Below, one piece after another: positions 7,056 to 14,606 of a stretch of DNA of 23,880 nt; the stretch's first letter is position 1; each line of letters opens with the position of its first letter. The notes below the pieces were generated by a model. That model was not told the origin of the DNA and did not search any database. It worked only from the letters and a program-made list of their open reading frames with translations. This DNA is from a virus. The DNA is taken from positions 1 to 23,880 of the IMG/VR virus record IMGVR_UViG_3300028571_000116; one strand, written 5' to 3'. A program made the position numbers and the translations under genes.

Positions 7056-7229
7056 ATGAAACCCAAATTCTTTCCGCTTTTAGATCAAGCGTTAGACGAA
7101 GGCATCCGCCGTGGTTACAGGAGAGCCTACAAACATGTAGACGAACCTTCTGAAGAATCTATTGTGGAGTCTATTCAGGAAGAAGTTCTTAACTCCCTTC
7201 ATTACTACTTTAATTTTGAGGAGTCTTAA
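7056..7229 (+). CDS. Small conserved marine-phage hypothetical
   Basis: This 57-residue protein has a helical N-terminal part with GYRRAYKHVDEPSEE (about residues 18-32) and an acidic helix at the end. The R-A-x-K-H-x-D-x-P-S-E-E pattern is one I associate with short hypothetical proteins in cyanophage genomes, which hints at the host range. Function is unknown. ATG 7056 is preferred over the in-frame GTG at 7047. It follows the preceding gene after 31 bases and ends the run of small genes before a 133-base promoter-containing gap. Confidence 0.66.
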   Translation: MKPKFFPLLDQALDEGIRRGYRRAYKHVDEPSEESIVESIQEEVLNSLHYYFNFEES

Positions 7230-7312
7230 TTCAATTCTTTAAAATATTGAGTTTGTTTACTTAACTCCATTTTATAACTAAGTTAAATTGTTTTAAGTCG
7301 GTGCAAGAAAAG

Positions 7313-7341
7313 TTGCTGCGTTATTTTTAGAGTGCTAGTAT
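7313..7341 (+). promoter_or_regulatory. Promoter before the GT2 gene
   Basis: TTGCTG (7313-7318), 17-bp spacer and TAGTAT (7336-7341) form a reasonable sigma70-type promoter with a start near 7348, 15 bases before the ATG at 7363. The 7230-7312 gap upstream also has a TAACT-A-AGTTA dyad (7275-7285). An 11-mer, CTAAGTTAAAT (7278-7288), recurs at 23002-23012 upstream of another gene. Confidence 0.45.
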
Positions 7342-7362
7342 CTTGACAGTTTCAACGCAAAA

Positions 7363-8130
7363 ATGACGATACCTGTAATTGGTACTGCTGTTGTAAATAC
7401 TTCTTATTGGGTGTACAGGTTACTGTATAGTATAGATTATCCTGTAGATACTTTTGTTGTTTTTAATAACAACGGAAGGGGTGAACTAACAGAAGAGCTG
7501 GACCTCTTAAGTAAAGTTCCGCACAAATACATAAATAAAATTGTCGTTTGTCACATGCCCGCGAATGTCGGGTGCTCCGGAGCGTGGAATTTAATCATTA
7601 AATCGTACATGAACGCTCCTTACTGGGTAATTGTTAACCACGACATTATGTTTACGCCCGGTTTACTTCGTTCGATGGTCGAGCGGGCTCAAGATCCAGA
7701 TACCGGTATTGTGCATGGGGAAAATGGAAGTTGGGATTTGTTCCTTTTAAAGGATTGGGTTGTCCAGCGGTTTGGTTTATTTGATGAAAATTTGTATCCT
7801 GCGTACTGTGAAGACATGGATTACGGGATGAGGTTTAAACACTCTGATCTAAAAAGAGAGATGTCCATAGGTAAACCCTATTTCCACGGTGAAACTTCAG
7901 GGGACTATGCCGACGGAAGTCAGACTTGGCGAAGTGACCCCTCTTTAGCTATGGGTATTCATAAAGCACATGAGATGAATAAGCACTATTTACACGCTAA
8001 ATGGAGCCCAGCGTGGCAAAACCATATTGAAGGAGAGGTCTATACGCACCCGTTTAACAACGCAGCTTTACCTCTAGATTTTACTTCTTATGACTTAAAC
8101 TTTGTCCGATCTAAAAATCTAGGTTTTTAA
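7363..8130 (+). CDS. Family 2-like glycosyltransferase (GT-A fold)
   Basis: A 255-residue transferase that moves a sugar from a nucleotide-sugar donor to a glycan or protein acceptor in the cytoplasm. The N-terminal Rossmann-like part has the FNNNGRG loop (34-40). NVGCSGAWN (68-76) is the GT2 signature after the donor-binding strand. NHDIMF (92-97) is in the DxD metal-binding position. YCEDMDYG (148-155) supplies the acidic ED catalytic-base motif. No membrane helix is present. Length is near the minimal GT2 domain. It has its own promoter and is followed one base later by the YkgJ-type gene. Donor and acceptor cannot be read from sequence. It is one of at least five sugar-transfer or sugar-processing genes in this window. 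Confidence 0.92.
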   Translation: MTIPVIGTAVVNTSYWVYRLLYSIDYPVDTFVVFNNNGRGELTEELDLLSKVPHKYINKIVVCHMPANVGCSGAWNLIIKSYMNAPYWVIVNHDIMFTPGLLRSMVERAQDPDTGIVHGENGSWDLFLLKDWVVQRFGLFDENLYPAYCEDMDYGMRFKHSDLKREMSIGKPYFHGETSGDYADGSQTWRSDPSLAMGIHKAHEMNKHYLHAKWSPAWQNHIEGEVYTHPFNNAALPLDFTSYDLNFVRSKNLGF

Positions 8131-8131
8131 A

Positions 8132-8467
8132 ATGTACAAAGATGGGTTTCCTTGTACGGGTTGTTCGGGGTGTTGTCGTTTAGTAGGAGGAATTTTAGAT
8201 AAAGGACAAAACCATCCGGACCCTGTTCTAAGACAGGTCATAGCCAGTTTTCCCTACGTAACAGACGAAAATGGAGTCTGTGAAAAACTTATCGACAATC
8301 GTTGTTCGGTTTATGACAACAGACCCTTGTTGTGCAACGTCACTTTATTAGGAAAATTATTGTCGTTGGATTTAAATGAATGGTATTCTAAAAATATAAA
8401 ACACTGTAATTTAATCATTGATTTTTTAGGCTTGGATAAATCCTACAAAATCCCTGAAGTAAGCTAA
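8132..8467 (+). CDS. YkgJ-family Cys-cluster protein (UPF0153)
   Basis: The protein has 111 residues. The defining CxxCxxCC cluster is Cys8, Cys11, Cys14 and Cys15, with further cysteines at 50, 58 and 68 in the pattern C-x7-C-x9-C and the phrase YDNRPLLC. This is the YkgJ/UPF0153 family, thought to bind zinc or iron. In some relatives the domain sits near oxygenases or flagellin methylation enzymes, but a specific role is not known. ATG 8132 lies one base after the GT2 stop, so the two are almost certainly co-translated, suggesting a shared pathway or accidental linkage. Confidence 0.9.
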   Translation: MYKDGFPCTGCSGCCRLVGGILDKGQNHPDPVLRQVIASFPYVTDENGVCEKLIDNRCSVYDNRPLLCNVTLLGKLLSLDLNEWYSKNIKHCNLIIDFLGLDKSYKIPEVS

Positions 8468-8519
8468 AGTAAGAAGTCAGTATGTTGTTAGTAGGGTGCC
8501 TTTTTATTCTTCCTACACA

Positions 8520-8780
8520 ATGCAAAAAGCGCTTATTAACACTTTAAAAAAAGTGTTGGACGACCGTGGGGTTACTTCGTTTAAGCTGAGTAAATTTTCA
8601 AATTTGTCTCCTACAACTACGCGCAAGATCTATAACGATCAGTATTACATACCTTCTCCAGATGTAATTGAACGGATTTGTTTAAGTTTAGACGTTCAAC
8701 CTGGCGATATTCTACAAATCGGGACTAAACTAGAAGCATCAGTAGGAGTGTGCTCTGGTGTTCTCGCCTCAGGATTATGA
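8520..8780 (+). CDS. Cro/CI-type HTH transcriptional regulator
   Basis: This 86-residue protein is one helix-turn-helix domain of the XRE/HTH_26 type. A first helix holds LKKVLDDRGV. FKLSKFSNLSPTTTRKIYN (about 22-40) forms the helix-turn-recognition helix. VIERICLSLDVQPGDIL is the closing family signature. ATG 8520 is preferred because it begins at the family's usual N-terminus; in-frame GTG 8496 would add eight residues. It probably acts as a dimeric DNA binder. The perfect palindromes found at 155-191, 801-816, 14579-14592, 22706-22721 and 23029-23048 are candidate targets by inference. Its last 23 bases overlap the next gene, and a Shine-Dalgarno for that gene lies inside it, so it may be co-expressed with the virion operon. 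Confidence 0.85.
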   Translation: MQKALINTLKKVLDDRGVTSFKLSKFSNLSPTTTRKIYNDQYYIPSPDVIERICLSLDVQPGDILQIGTKLEASVGVCSGVLASGL

Positions 8781-9261
8781 ATTAGCGGCAAGGATTTTAG
8801 GCCTTCCAGTTCCGCAGACTGATGCTGAACGTGCTATAGCGGCACCTACCGTTCATGCAGTGTTACGTAACTTCGGTAAAGCCGAAGCTCCCATGCCTGG
8901 GATGGAACCTGAGGGGATGTATACGGGAGCCACCCGCTCTTTAAATAAGTACCCAGGTAACAATACTCCAGAAGCAACTGGTCAACTTAGGCATCGTATT
9001 ACGGCAGGTGTTGTTACTCCTGAAGACAGCAGCGAGCTTGAAGACTTACTAGAAATTCTTTTAGAGGACCCTCAGATGATGCAAATGTTTATAGGTTTTA
9101 TTGAGGACCAACAAAGACAATCCTTAGATAGCGGAGAGTACTTAAGCAGACAGCGTCCTCTCGAGTATGACATGCCTAGTTATGGGGGTCAGTACTCTGT
9201 ACTCAACGCCCCTGGTTCAAACTCTATTCCTCCCTCCGTGGAATATCAGGCATTAAGCTGA
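8758..9261 (+). CDS. Virion-operon protein, unknown function
   Basis: This 167-residue acidic protein has a helical N-terminus (YELAARILGLP), a Pro/Gly-rich middle, a strongly acidic helix at about residues 98-124 (SSELEDLLEILLEDPQ) and a disordered Tyr/Ser/Pro end. No family is recognised. GTG 8758 is well supported by GGAG at 8745-8748, nine bases upstream. It overlaps the HTH gene by 23 bases and is followed after one base by the next ORF, opening a compact operon that leads to the terminase. A structural or assembly role is inferred from location. Confidence 0.78.
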   Translation: MFSPQDYELAARILGLPVPQTDAERAIAAPTVHAVLRNFGKAEAPMPGMEPEGMYTGATRSLNKYPGNNTPEATGQLRHRITAGVVTPEDSSELEDLLEILLEDPQMMQMFIGFIEDQQRQSLDSGEYLSRQRPLEYDMPSYGGQYSVLNAPGSNSIPPSVEYQALS

Positions 9262-9262
9262 A

Positions 9263-9496
9263 ATGACTGAAAGAGAACTTTATTTAAAAGAGAGGGATGT
9301 TCGTAAAATAGCACCCGCTTTAGATCCGGCTAGTTTTCTGCAGGCTTATATTCGTTCTAATTTCTTGCAGACTGCTACTATGCCTTCTCCTCAACAAAAA
9401 GAAAGAGGGATATTTGCCCCTTCCACTGATAATTTACTACAATTAAGCAAGAAGCCTAACTCAGGCACTTCTTACGATAACCCTGGTAAAAGCTGA
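9263..9496 (+). CDS. Small virion-operon protein, unknown
   Basis: A 77-residue protein with a charged N-terminal helix and a Ser/Pro/Asn-rich disordered second half. No motif is recognised. ATG 9263 comes one base after the upstream stop, and its TGA shares one base with the next ATG (TGATG at 9494-9498), so translation is coupled at both ends. It is probably a small assembly or linker component, by context only. Confidence 0.7.
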   Translation: MTERELYLKERDVRKIAPALDPASFLQAYIRSNFLQTATMPSPQQKERGIFAPSTDNLLQLSKKPNSGTSYDNPGKS

Positions 9497-10230
9497 TGTC
9501 CCTCAGAGCACTTGACAATATAGGAGGAACTTCCGGAGACTTGAGCAAAGTTATAAAGCAACTTATTGATCAATTTGGTCCAGATGAAGCCGCAAAAATT
9601 GCTAGAAGTTCTCAGTTTGCAAACATACTTAAATATTCCTCTCCTGCTGCTGCTCCTGCTGCTGCTCCTGCTGTTGGTGTAGGTATTGGAGGTTTACTTG
9701 GAGCTCAACTTTTAGGTGAAGGGATTTCAGGAGGTATAGGGGCTGCTCTAACTGCGCTTAAACCCGAGCCTATGGTCCCGATGGCTGCTGGGACACCCAG
9801 TAAGTTTTTCTTCCAGCCCGAAACACAGGCAAACTATATACAGAGGTATCAGCAAGAGGTATATAATATTAAACGTTACAACGCTACAATCGGCAAACTT
9901 ATGGGGGTAGAACTCCAATTACCTGCTCCCCCAGATAAATTTGCCCGAGATTCACTAGAGCGTCTTGAGTATCAAGGTGAAACATTTAATCAACGACTGA
10001 TTGAACAGCAAAGAGCAAAAGATGAAGCTGCTTATGCTACACAAGCTATGCAAGCAGGTTTTGGGTTAGAGGAAGAAAAAATTAAAACGCTAGGGGATAT
10101 TCAGAGGCAAAGGATTTCCTCTGGATATACCACTGCTGGTAGTGCTTTGAACTCAGCCATACAAAATATTCTTGCTACCAGTAAACTAGAAAATAGCCCG
10201 GTCCTTGCTGAAGTAGCGAGGGCGTTTTAA
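9496..10230 (+). CDS. Internal-virion-type protein with Gly/Ala-rich segment
   Basis: The protein has 244 residues. A helical start (about 1-45) is followed by a Pro-Ala repeat (50-60, encoded by 2.6 copies of a 12-base repeat at 9643-9674), then a small-residue hydrophobic stretch (about 60-85, GVGIGGLLGAQLL) and a long Gln/Glu/Arg-rich helical half suited to coiled coil. A membrane-compatible Gly/Ala segment before long helices is the look of phage ejection proteins that leave the capsid and cross the envelope; this role is inferred. It starts on the TGATG overlap with the previous gene and is followed after seven bases by the next. Confidence 0.82.
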   Translation: MSLRALDNIGGTSGDLSKVIKQLIDQFGPDEAAKIARSSQFANILKYSSPAAAPAAAPAVGVGIGGLLGAQLLGEGISGGIGAALTALKPEPMVPMAAGTPSKFFFQPETQANYIQRYQQEVYNIKRYNATIGKLMGVELQLPAPPDKFARDSLERLEYQGETFNQRLIEQQRAKDEAAYATQAMQAGFGLEEEKIKTLGDIQRQRISSGYTTAGSALNSAIQNILATSKLENSPVLAEVARAF

Positions 10231-10237
10231 AGGAATT

Positions 10238-11026
10238 ATGACAAACCCTGCGAATTTCAATCTCCCAAACTCCTTTGGTGCCAACGCTGCTCTTGCGTTT
10301 GGTGGTTTGCCTGGGCTTGCTGCTTTTACTGCGTCTACATTTATCCCGCCTGCCAGGGGCCAGGAAGAACCAAAACCTCGTATGGCCGGCGAGAAGTTTC
10401 TAAAACCAGGTACTCCTACTATTGACTCAGAGGGGCAGATGAAAATCTGGGGGGGAGATAAGTATGGGCTTCAGTCTGTTGAATCTTGGACCAAACTTAC
10501 AGGAGGCAAACCAAACGTAAATATAGAGATGGCTCAAGCCCGTGGGGTGTTATCTTCTCCTGGTTTACCTACACCACAAAAAGCTCCCCCTCTAAACTTA
10601 TCTAAAGAACCCCCCATACCAGGGGGAGGCACTAATTTTTCAACGGAAGTTGATAAAGGGCAGAAAGTAGAAGACCCTAACCTTATTGAAATATTAAAAA
10701 TTTTAAGAAATACAGTAGATCCCAATACGAGGAATAGACTAGCAGACGAGGACTTAAAACGCATACTTACAGCTAATGAGGCTTTCAGCAGGGAATCTCG
10801 TTTAAAAGGTGAAGAAATATCTAGGCGTCAAGAGTCTATTAAACGTATAGAGCAGTGGGGAGCTATTGAACAAACACGTCTTGCCGCGAATGCTGCAGCT
10901 ATGGGTAATCTTGCTCAGGGTATATATCTTGCTGGTGTGCCAAATGTAAATGTTACAGATGCTATGACAAGAGGAACACAAGCGGCACTAGCACCTTTTC
11001 AATTTAAACTCGGTGTGAGGGCTTAA
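10238..11026 (+). CDS. Internal-virion-type protein
   Basis: The protein has 262 residues. The N-terminus is a small-residue hydrophobic segment (about 13-35, ANAALAFGGLPGLAAFTA), the middle is Pro/Gly/Lys-rich and disordered, and the last 110 residues are helical with charged heptad-like sequence ending in LAPFQFKLG. No family is recognised. Layout and place between two similar proteins suggest a component of the ejected core of a short-tailed phage, by inference. ATG 10238 has a good AAGGA Shine-Dalgarno seven bases upstream, one of the few in the window. The next gene starts two bases after its stop. Confidence 0.82.
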   Translation: MTNPANFNLPNSFGANAALAFGGLPGLAAFTASTFIPPARGQEEPKPRMAGEKFLKPGTPTIDSEGQMKIWGGDKYGLQSVESWTKLTGGKPNVNIEMAQARGVLSSPGLPTPQKAPPLNLSKEPPIPGGGTNFSTEVDKGQKVEDPNLIEILKILRNTVDPNTRNRLADEDLKRILTANEAFSRESRLKGEEISRRQESIKRIEQWGAIEQTRLAANAAAMGNLAQGIYLAGVPNVNVTDAMTRGTQAALAPFQFKLGVRA

Positions 11027-11028
11027 AC

Positions 11029-11775
11029 ATGGCTGTACCTATTCTTGCTGCAATTGGAGGAGGATTAGCCTCCGGAGCTGCGGGGGGTCTTGTTAATAAT
11101 TTATTTGGAGGAGGAGGGAGCAAAAAGAGTAGTAGTGATCCTTTATTAGGTTACGGTTCACCTACAGTGATGAGTCCTGATTATGCAGGGCAGGCACAAC
11201 TTTATTTGGCGCAGATGGCGCCTTATAACACTCGCTTGAGTATAGAAGCTAGTGATTTGGCTGCTAACAGGGCTCCTTATCTGGCAGCTAAAGGGGCTCA
11301 GCAACAAGTTTTAGGGCAAGGACAATACGATATTTTTGATGCATCTAGACAAAAAGACTTAAGTGAGTCTAATTTACGCCTTGGTCTAGCTGGTCAATAT
11401 GGCAAACTGGCTGCTGACGTACTAGTCCAAGACGCCTCAACAAAACAAAGTATAGAAGCACTAGCTCCTTATACCGTTGCAAATATGTCTCAGGATTATC
11501 TAAAAAATATTGCCGCGTTCGAAAAAAGTATCTTAAGTGAAGAAGGGGGTTTATTTGGTAACACGGCTACAGGGCTTGCTTCAGCTGGTTTAGGTGCCCT
11601 ACAAAATAAAAATCAAGCGGCACAAGCTTATCTAACAGCGAACCTTAACCTGAAAACAATGCAAGCTCAGACAGAAAACGATCTTGCAAAAATTCAATCA
11701 AACTTCTTAGGCCAAATGGCGTTAAAGAATCAGGATTCTTCAAGAGCATTTGCAGCTTTTAATGCGTTGGCATGA
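11029..11775 (+). CDS. T7 gp14-like internal virion protein
   Basis: The protein has 248 residues. It opens with a short Gly/Ala-rich hydrophobic segment (about 3-28) and a Gly-Ser-Lys linker, followed by a long Ala/Gln-rich helical body with repeated Ala-x-x-Ala spacing. This matches the appearance of T7 gp14-like and related podoviral inner-core proteins, which form the outer-membrane end of the ejection channel. Sequence identity is not claimed. The end overlaps the next gene by four bases (ATGA at 11772-11775), so translation is coupled to the probable small terminase. Confidence 0.85.
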   Translation: MAVPILAAIGGGLASGAAGGLVNNLFGGGGSKKSSSDPLLGYGSPTVMSPDYAGQAQLYLAQMAPYNTRLSIEASDLAANRAPYLAAKGAQQQVLGQGQYDIFDASRQKDLSESNLRLGLAGQYGKLAADVLVQDASTKQSIEALAPYTVANMSQDYLKNIAAFEKSILSEEGGLFGNTATGLASAGLGALQNKNQAAQAYLTANLNLKTMQAQTENDLAKIQSNFLGQMALKNQDSSRAFAAFNALA

Positions 11776-12302
11776 TTAAAGCAACAATAGGAGATTCGAC
11801 AACAGTTGCTTCCTGGCTTACCTCCCTTGAAAAATCTCAAAAAGAAGCTTTTATTTATTACGCGAAAAACTCTACCAGTGAAGTAGAAGCTTATATGTAC
11901 GCTAGGTTTTTAACCCCTGGCTACACCGGGAGTATTTCGGATCTTACCGCGTGGGTACAAGAGAAATACCCTAAAGAAGACCTACGTAAAGTACTACTCC
12001 GAGAAATTGAAGATTTACAGATAGACATTAAAAATGTAAGGGATATGGTCGTGGCAAATATGTTGGACCACGCTACTGCTGCAACTAAAATTTCTGTTCT
12101 TCAAAAAGAACTGCGGGCTCACATTCAAGTTGTTCGCCAGATAAGTGATGGGTTAGATCGAAGAGGTTTATTACTAGCAGGTGCAGATCGTTGTCTTCGC
12201 GAATTAATTAATACGTTTGATGGACAACCTACAATTCAAGCCTTACTGGAGGACTCTTCCTTATTAGTATGGTCTACACTGGAGCGCGAAGAAAGGTCTT
12301 AA
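11772..12302 (+). CDS. Probable terminase small subunit
   Basis: The 176-residue protein has an N-terminal helical domain (about 10-65) with a helix-turn-helix-like segment, EAYMYARFL-turn-SISDLTAWVQE. A long central coiled-coil stretch follows (about 72-125, LLREIEDLQIDIKNV... then KISVLQKELRAHIQVV) and a C-terminal acidic tail. DNA-binding head, oligomerising coiled coil and tail that meets the large subunit is the plan of small terminases, which recognise the packaging site. Supporting context is the end of the virion operon and the large subunit at 14607. The two are separated by a reverse-strand insert of about 2.3 kb. Its TAA overlaps the TAA of the convergent GH130-like gene through a shared TTAA (12299-12302). 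A minor structural protein is the alternative. Confidence 0.72.
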   Translation: MIKATIGDSTTVASWLTSLEKSQKEAFIYYAKNSTSEVEAYMYARFLTPGYTGSISDLTAWVQEKYPKEDLRKVLLREIEDLQIDIKNVRDMVVANMLDHATAATKISVLQKELRAHIQVVRQISDGLDRRGLLLAGADRCLRELINTFDGQPTIQALLEDSSLLVWSTLEREERS

Positions 12303-13378
12303 TTTACTTTCACTAATTTATCTGTTATAGATTTTAAAGGGCATCTAAAAATACCATTAAAAGCATCATTAACACCCAAAGCCATTACTAATTGTTGATC
12401 CTCCACATAAGCTCCAAAAGGCAATATGCATGCAGGTTGGGATGATACCGGCTGACCATGCACATTAGTCCACGTAATCAGATAATCCTCTAGAGAACCA
12501 GAAAACAAAGGTTCTTTAATTACGTGTGTAATTTTAGAAAATGTTTTATCAAGAACGTAAGCACTTAAGTGGTATAAAAGATACATCTTGTTGTTGCTTC
12601 TCTCTTCCATGTGCTTCCAGTGATAAAAAACAAGATGTCCACCATCAATAGAAATAGGAGGTAGAGAGTTAAAAGTAGGAGATTTTTTTGTTACTTCATC
12701 TAAAACATCGCTATTAATTTCAATAGCTTTATCTTTTTCACATTCAATTTTTATAGGCCGTGTGGAGTAAAGGCAACGAAGTTCTTCTTCATGGGCAAAG
12801 AAGCACCAATTTTTTTCTGTTTTACCTTTAATTAAGTTTTCGCCTATGGGAGGGATGGCGGCGTTTACCGCTTCTAGTTCATCATTTATATAACAGACAA
12901 TAACTTTAGGGGTATCAAAAAACTTGACTCCTTTTTTGTCATACTTACTTGCGTAAGTCGACGCGACAAATTGTACGTACATAGCTCCGTCGGGGCCTTC
13001 AAACAATCGAGGGTCCTCGTAACTCAAGCGATGTCTACCTGGGCGTAAGAGTTTAGCCCCAAGAATCGTGCTGTCGTCCGCCAGTACACCAATATAAATA
13101 TCTGTAGGTTTGTTGTTTAGGTAAAAGTAATTCATGTCCCAACGAAAACCGAAAGGTTCTGGCTGAGATCGCCACGCGATGTATGTCGTCCCTTTATGCT
13201 TCAAAATACTAGGACTAAAATTTGCTACAGAGTTATCAGGGTTGCCTTTTGATATACGAGTAAATTTGCCCCCTAGTTGTTCGGCTTGTGTATATACATT
13301 GTCTATACCGTTTTTTTGTTTTTTAATTGGGTGTACAACATAGTTGTACATGTGCAAGAAGCGAGTGGAGTTTTGCAT
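12299..13378 (-). CDS. GH130-like five-bladed beta-propeller (mannoside phosphorylase/hydrolase family)
   Basis: This 359-residue protein has features of glycoside hydrolase family 130 and related propellers: FSPSIL (about 54-59), YIAWR (66-70), the YEDPRLFE strand (120-127) with an acidic residue in the catalytic region, EKNWCFFAH (188-196), LYSTRP (203-208) and a late IDGGHLVFYHW strand. GH130 members mostly phosphorolyse or hydrolyse beta-linked mannosides; others in the fold transfer beta-1,2-mannose. Exact chemistry cannot be assigned. It starts two bases after the upstream GT4 stop, so the two form an operon and probably act on the same glycan. It is tail-to-tail with the probable small terminase. 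Confidence 0.87.
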   Translation of the reverse strand: MQNSTRFLHMYNYVVHPIKKQKNGIDNVYTQAEQLGGKFTRISKGNPDNSVANFSPSILKHKGTTYIAWRSQPEPFGFRWDMNYFYLNNKPTDIYIGVLADDSTILGAKLLRPGRHRLSYEDPRLFEGPDGAMYVQFVASTYASKYDKKGVKFFDTPKVIVCYINDELEAVNAAIPPIGENLIKGKTEKNWCFFAHEEELRCLYSTRPIKIECEKDKAIEINSDVLDEVTKKSPTFNSLPPISIDGGHLVFYHWKHMEERSNNKMYLLYHLSAYVLDKTFSKITHVIKEPLFSGSLEDYLITWTNVHGQPVSSQPACILPFGAYVEDQQLVMALGVNDAFNGIFRCPLKSITDKLVKVN

Positions 13379-13380
13379 GA

Positions 13381-14553
13381 TCAGTTAACAAGTTCAGTAA
13401 CAGCTTGAGAGAATCCGGCGGCAACTGACTCCCACCTGTATTCAGGTTTTTGAGTCACCTTGTAGCAATCTTCGGCTACTTTCGCGTAGAGAGCTGGATC
13501 TTCATATAACTGAGTTAGTAATTTCTCAGCATGGTCTACATCAATTAGGCCCCTGCCCACTCCCAGATCTTTATCAACAATCCACGTAGAGACGTCGATC
13601 AGCAAGCCCGCTTCTTTCCAGATGTCTTGGCACGACGTGTGGTTGGGTACTACTTGAGGTTTCCTGCAACTGGCATGTTCAAAACTTACAAGACCCCAAC
13701 CTTCGCCGTTGCTTGTGTTAATACCTACGTCGCATGCGTTATAAATCAGATTAAGAAGATCATCTGGCGGCGCACTGATGTAATTGATATCTTGTGAAGT
13801 TAGAACTAAACGGTTTGTAGGGTCGGCACCTTTAAGTTTCATTTCCCTTTCGAACAGGGGGATGATATCCCAACCCATATCTTTTGCTCCCATGTGCAGG
13901 TACAAAAGCGTGTCCGGTTTATTCGCCGCAAAAGCAGCGAAGGCCTTAATTGTTAGGTCAATGTTTTTTCTGGGTTGGTTCCGGTTTGCGTTTAAAACAA
14001 TAAATTTATCTGTGGGGATACCTAATTTTTTGCGGGCCTCGTCGCTGAGCATAGGCTTGAACTTAGAGGTATCGACACCGTGGGGGAGCACACCTAAACG
14101 ACTCGGCGCAATACCGTGAGCAAGAATTCTGTGCGCTTGAGGAATAGTAAAGGTTATTGCGAGGTCCCAATGAGGGATATTTCGGAGCATATCCGTTGGG
14201 TATGCCTCACTGTCCGTCGGAAAATAAGCTATAAATTTAAATTTATGCTTTTGTTTAAAGAACTGAATGCACTCCCAAACTTGATTGACAACCCAAATGT
14301 CATTTAGACATATAAATATGTCTGGTTTTTCTTTTTCAAAAATTTCAGGTAAGCGAGGAATCCCAAAACGGTCTCCGCAGTGCATGTTTGCTGCGGGATA
14401 AATTTTAAAAGGGTATTGGTGAGGGTCTCCGTTGTAGTTTATACCTATTACTGAAACTTCATGATCCTTACTCAGATGTTCTAGTACGCTGTGTGTTACA
14501 CGGCCAAAACCTGTATTAGAACAGGCGTCTCCGTACCAAAGAATTTTTGCCAC
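13381..14553 (-). CDS. Family 4 glycosyltransferase (GT-B fold)
   Basis: A 390-residue retaining glycosyltransferase of normal GT4 length. The N-terminal half opens with ILWYGDACSNTGFGRV (4-19), the acceptor-side glycine loop. The donor-binding half has the RNQPRKNIDL motif (191-200), whose Arg/Lys bind the donor phosphates. The catalytic E-x7-E pair is Glu284 and Glu292 in EGWGLVSFE, followed by ASCRKPQVV. It would build a cell-surface or virion glycan from nucleotide sugar in the cytoplasm. It is the first gene of a reverse-strand pair with the GH130-like protein, driven from the divergent region before the large terminase. Donor sugar is unknown; mannose would fit the GH130 partner but is inferred. 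Confidence 0.95.
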   Translation of the reverse strand: MAKILWYGDACSNTGFGRVTHSVLEHLSKDHEVSVIGINYNGDPHQYPFKIYPAANMHCGDRFGIPRLPEIFEKEKPDIFICLNDIWVVNQVWECIQFFKQKHKFKFIAYFPTDSEAYPTDMLRNIPHWDLAITFTIPQAHRILAHGIAPSRLGVLPHGVDTSKFKPMLSDEARKKLGIPTDKFIVLNANRNQPRKNIDLTIKAFAAFAANKPDTLLYLHMGAKDMGWDIIPLFEREMKLKGADPTNRLVLTSQDINYISAPPDDLLNLIYNACDVGINTSNGEGWGLVSFEHASCRKPQVVPNHTSCQDIWKEAGLLIDVSTWIVDKDLGVGRGLIDVDHAEKLLTQLYEDPALYAKVAEDCYKVTQKPEYRWESVAAGFSQAVTELVN

Positions 14554-14559
14554 TCTGGG

Positions 14560-14597
14560 TTGAATCTGAGATAGAGTTACTATAACAATAGTGTCAA
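14560..14597. promoter_or_regulatory. Divergent promoter region with dyad between GT4 and terminase
   Basis: ACTAT-AACA-ATAGT (14579-14592) is a perfect 5-bp inverted repeat. On the forward strand TTGAAT (14560-14565) and TATAAC (14581-14586, 15-bp spacer) point to the terminase. On the reverse strand TTGACA (14597-14592) abuts the dyad, and TATAGT (14584-14579), a near-consensus -10, lies within it. Both -10 elements overlap the dyad, so one bound protein could switch both directions. Spacings are imperfect, so exact promoters are tentative. Confidence 0.45.
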
Positions 14598-14606
14598 CTT
14601 ATTGAT

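Noticed and set aside
7344-7349. TTGACA before the GT2 gene as a -35 element
   Set aside because: It is only 14 bases from the ATG, so any start from it would fall inside the gene; TTGCTG/TAGTAT fits better.
9643-9674. 12-base CCTGCTGCTGCT repeat as a mobile or CRISPR-like element
   Set aside because: It is an in-frame Pro-Ala repeat inside a virion gene with only 2.6 copies. No CRISPR array, transposase, integrase or IS ends were seen in the window.
13784-14307. Two forward ORFs inside the GT4 gene
   Set aside because: Both are antisense shadows of a full-length GT4 enzyme with intact motifs.
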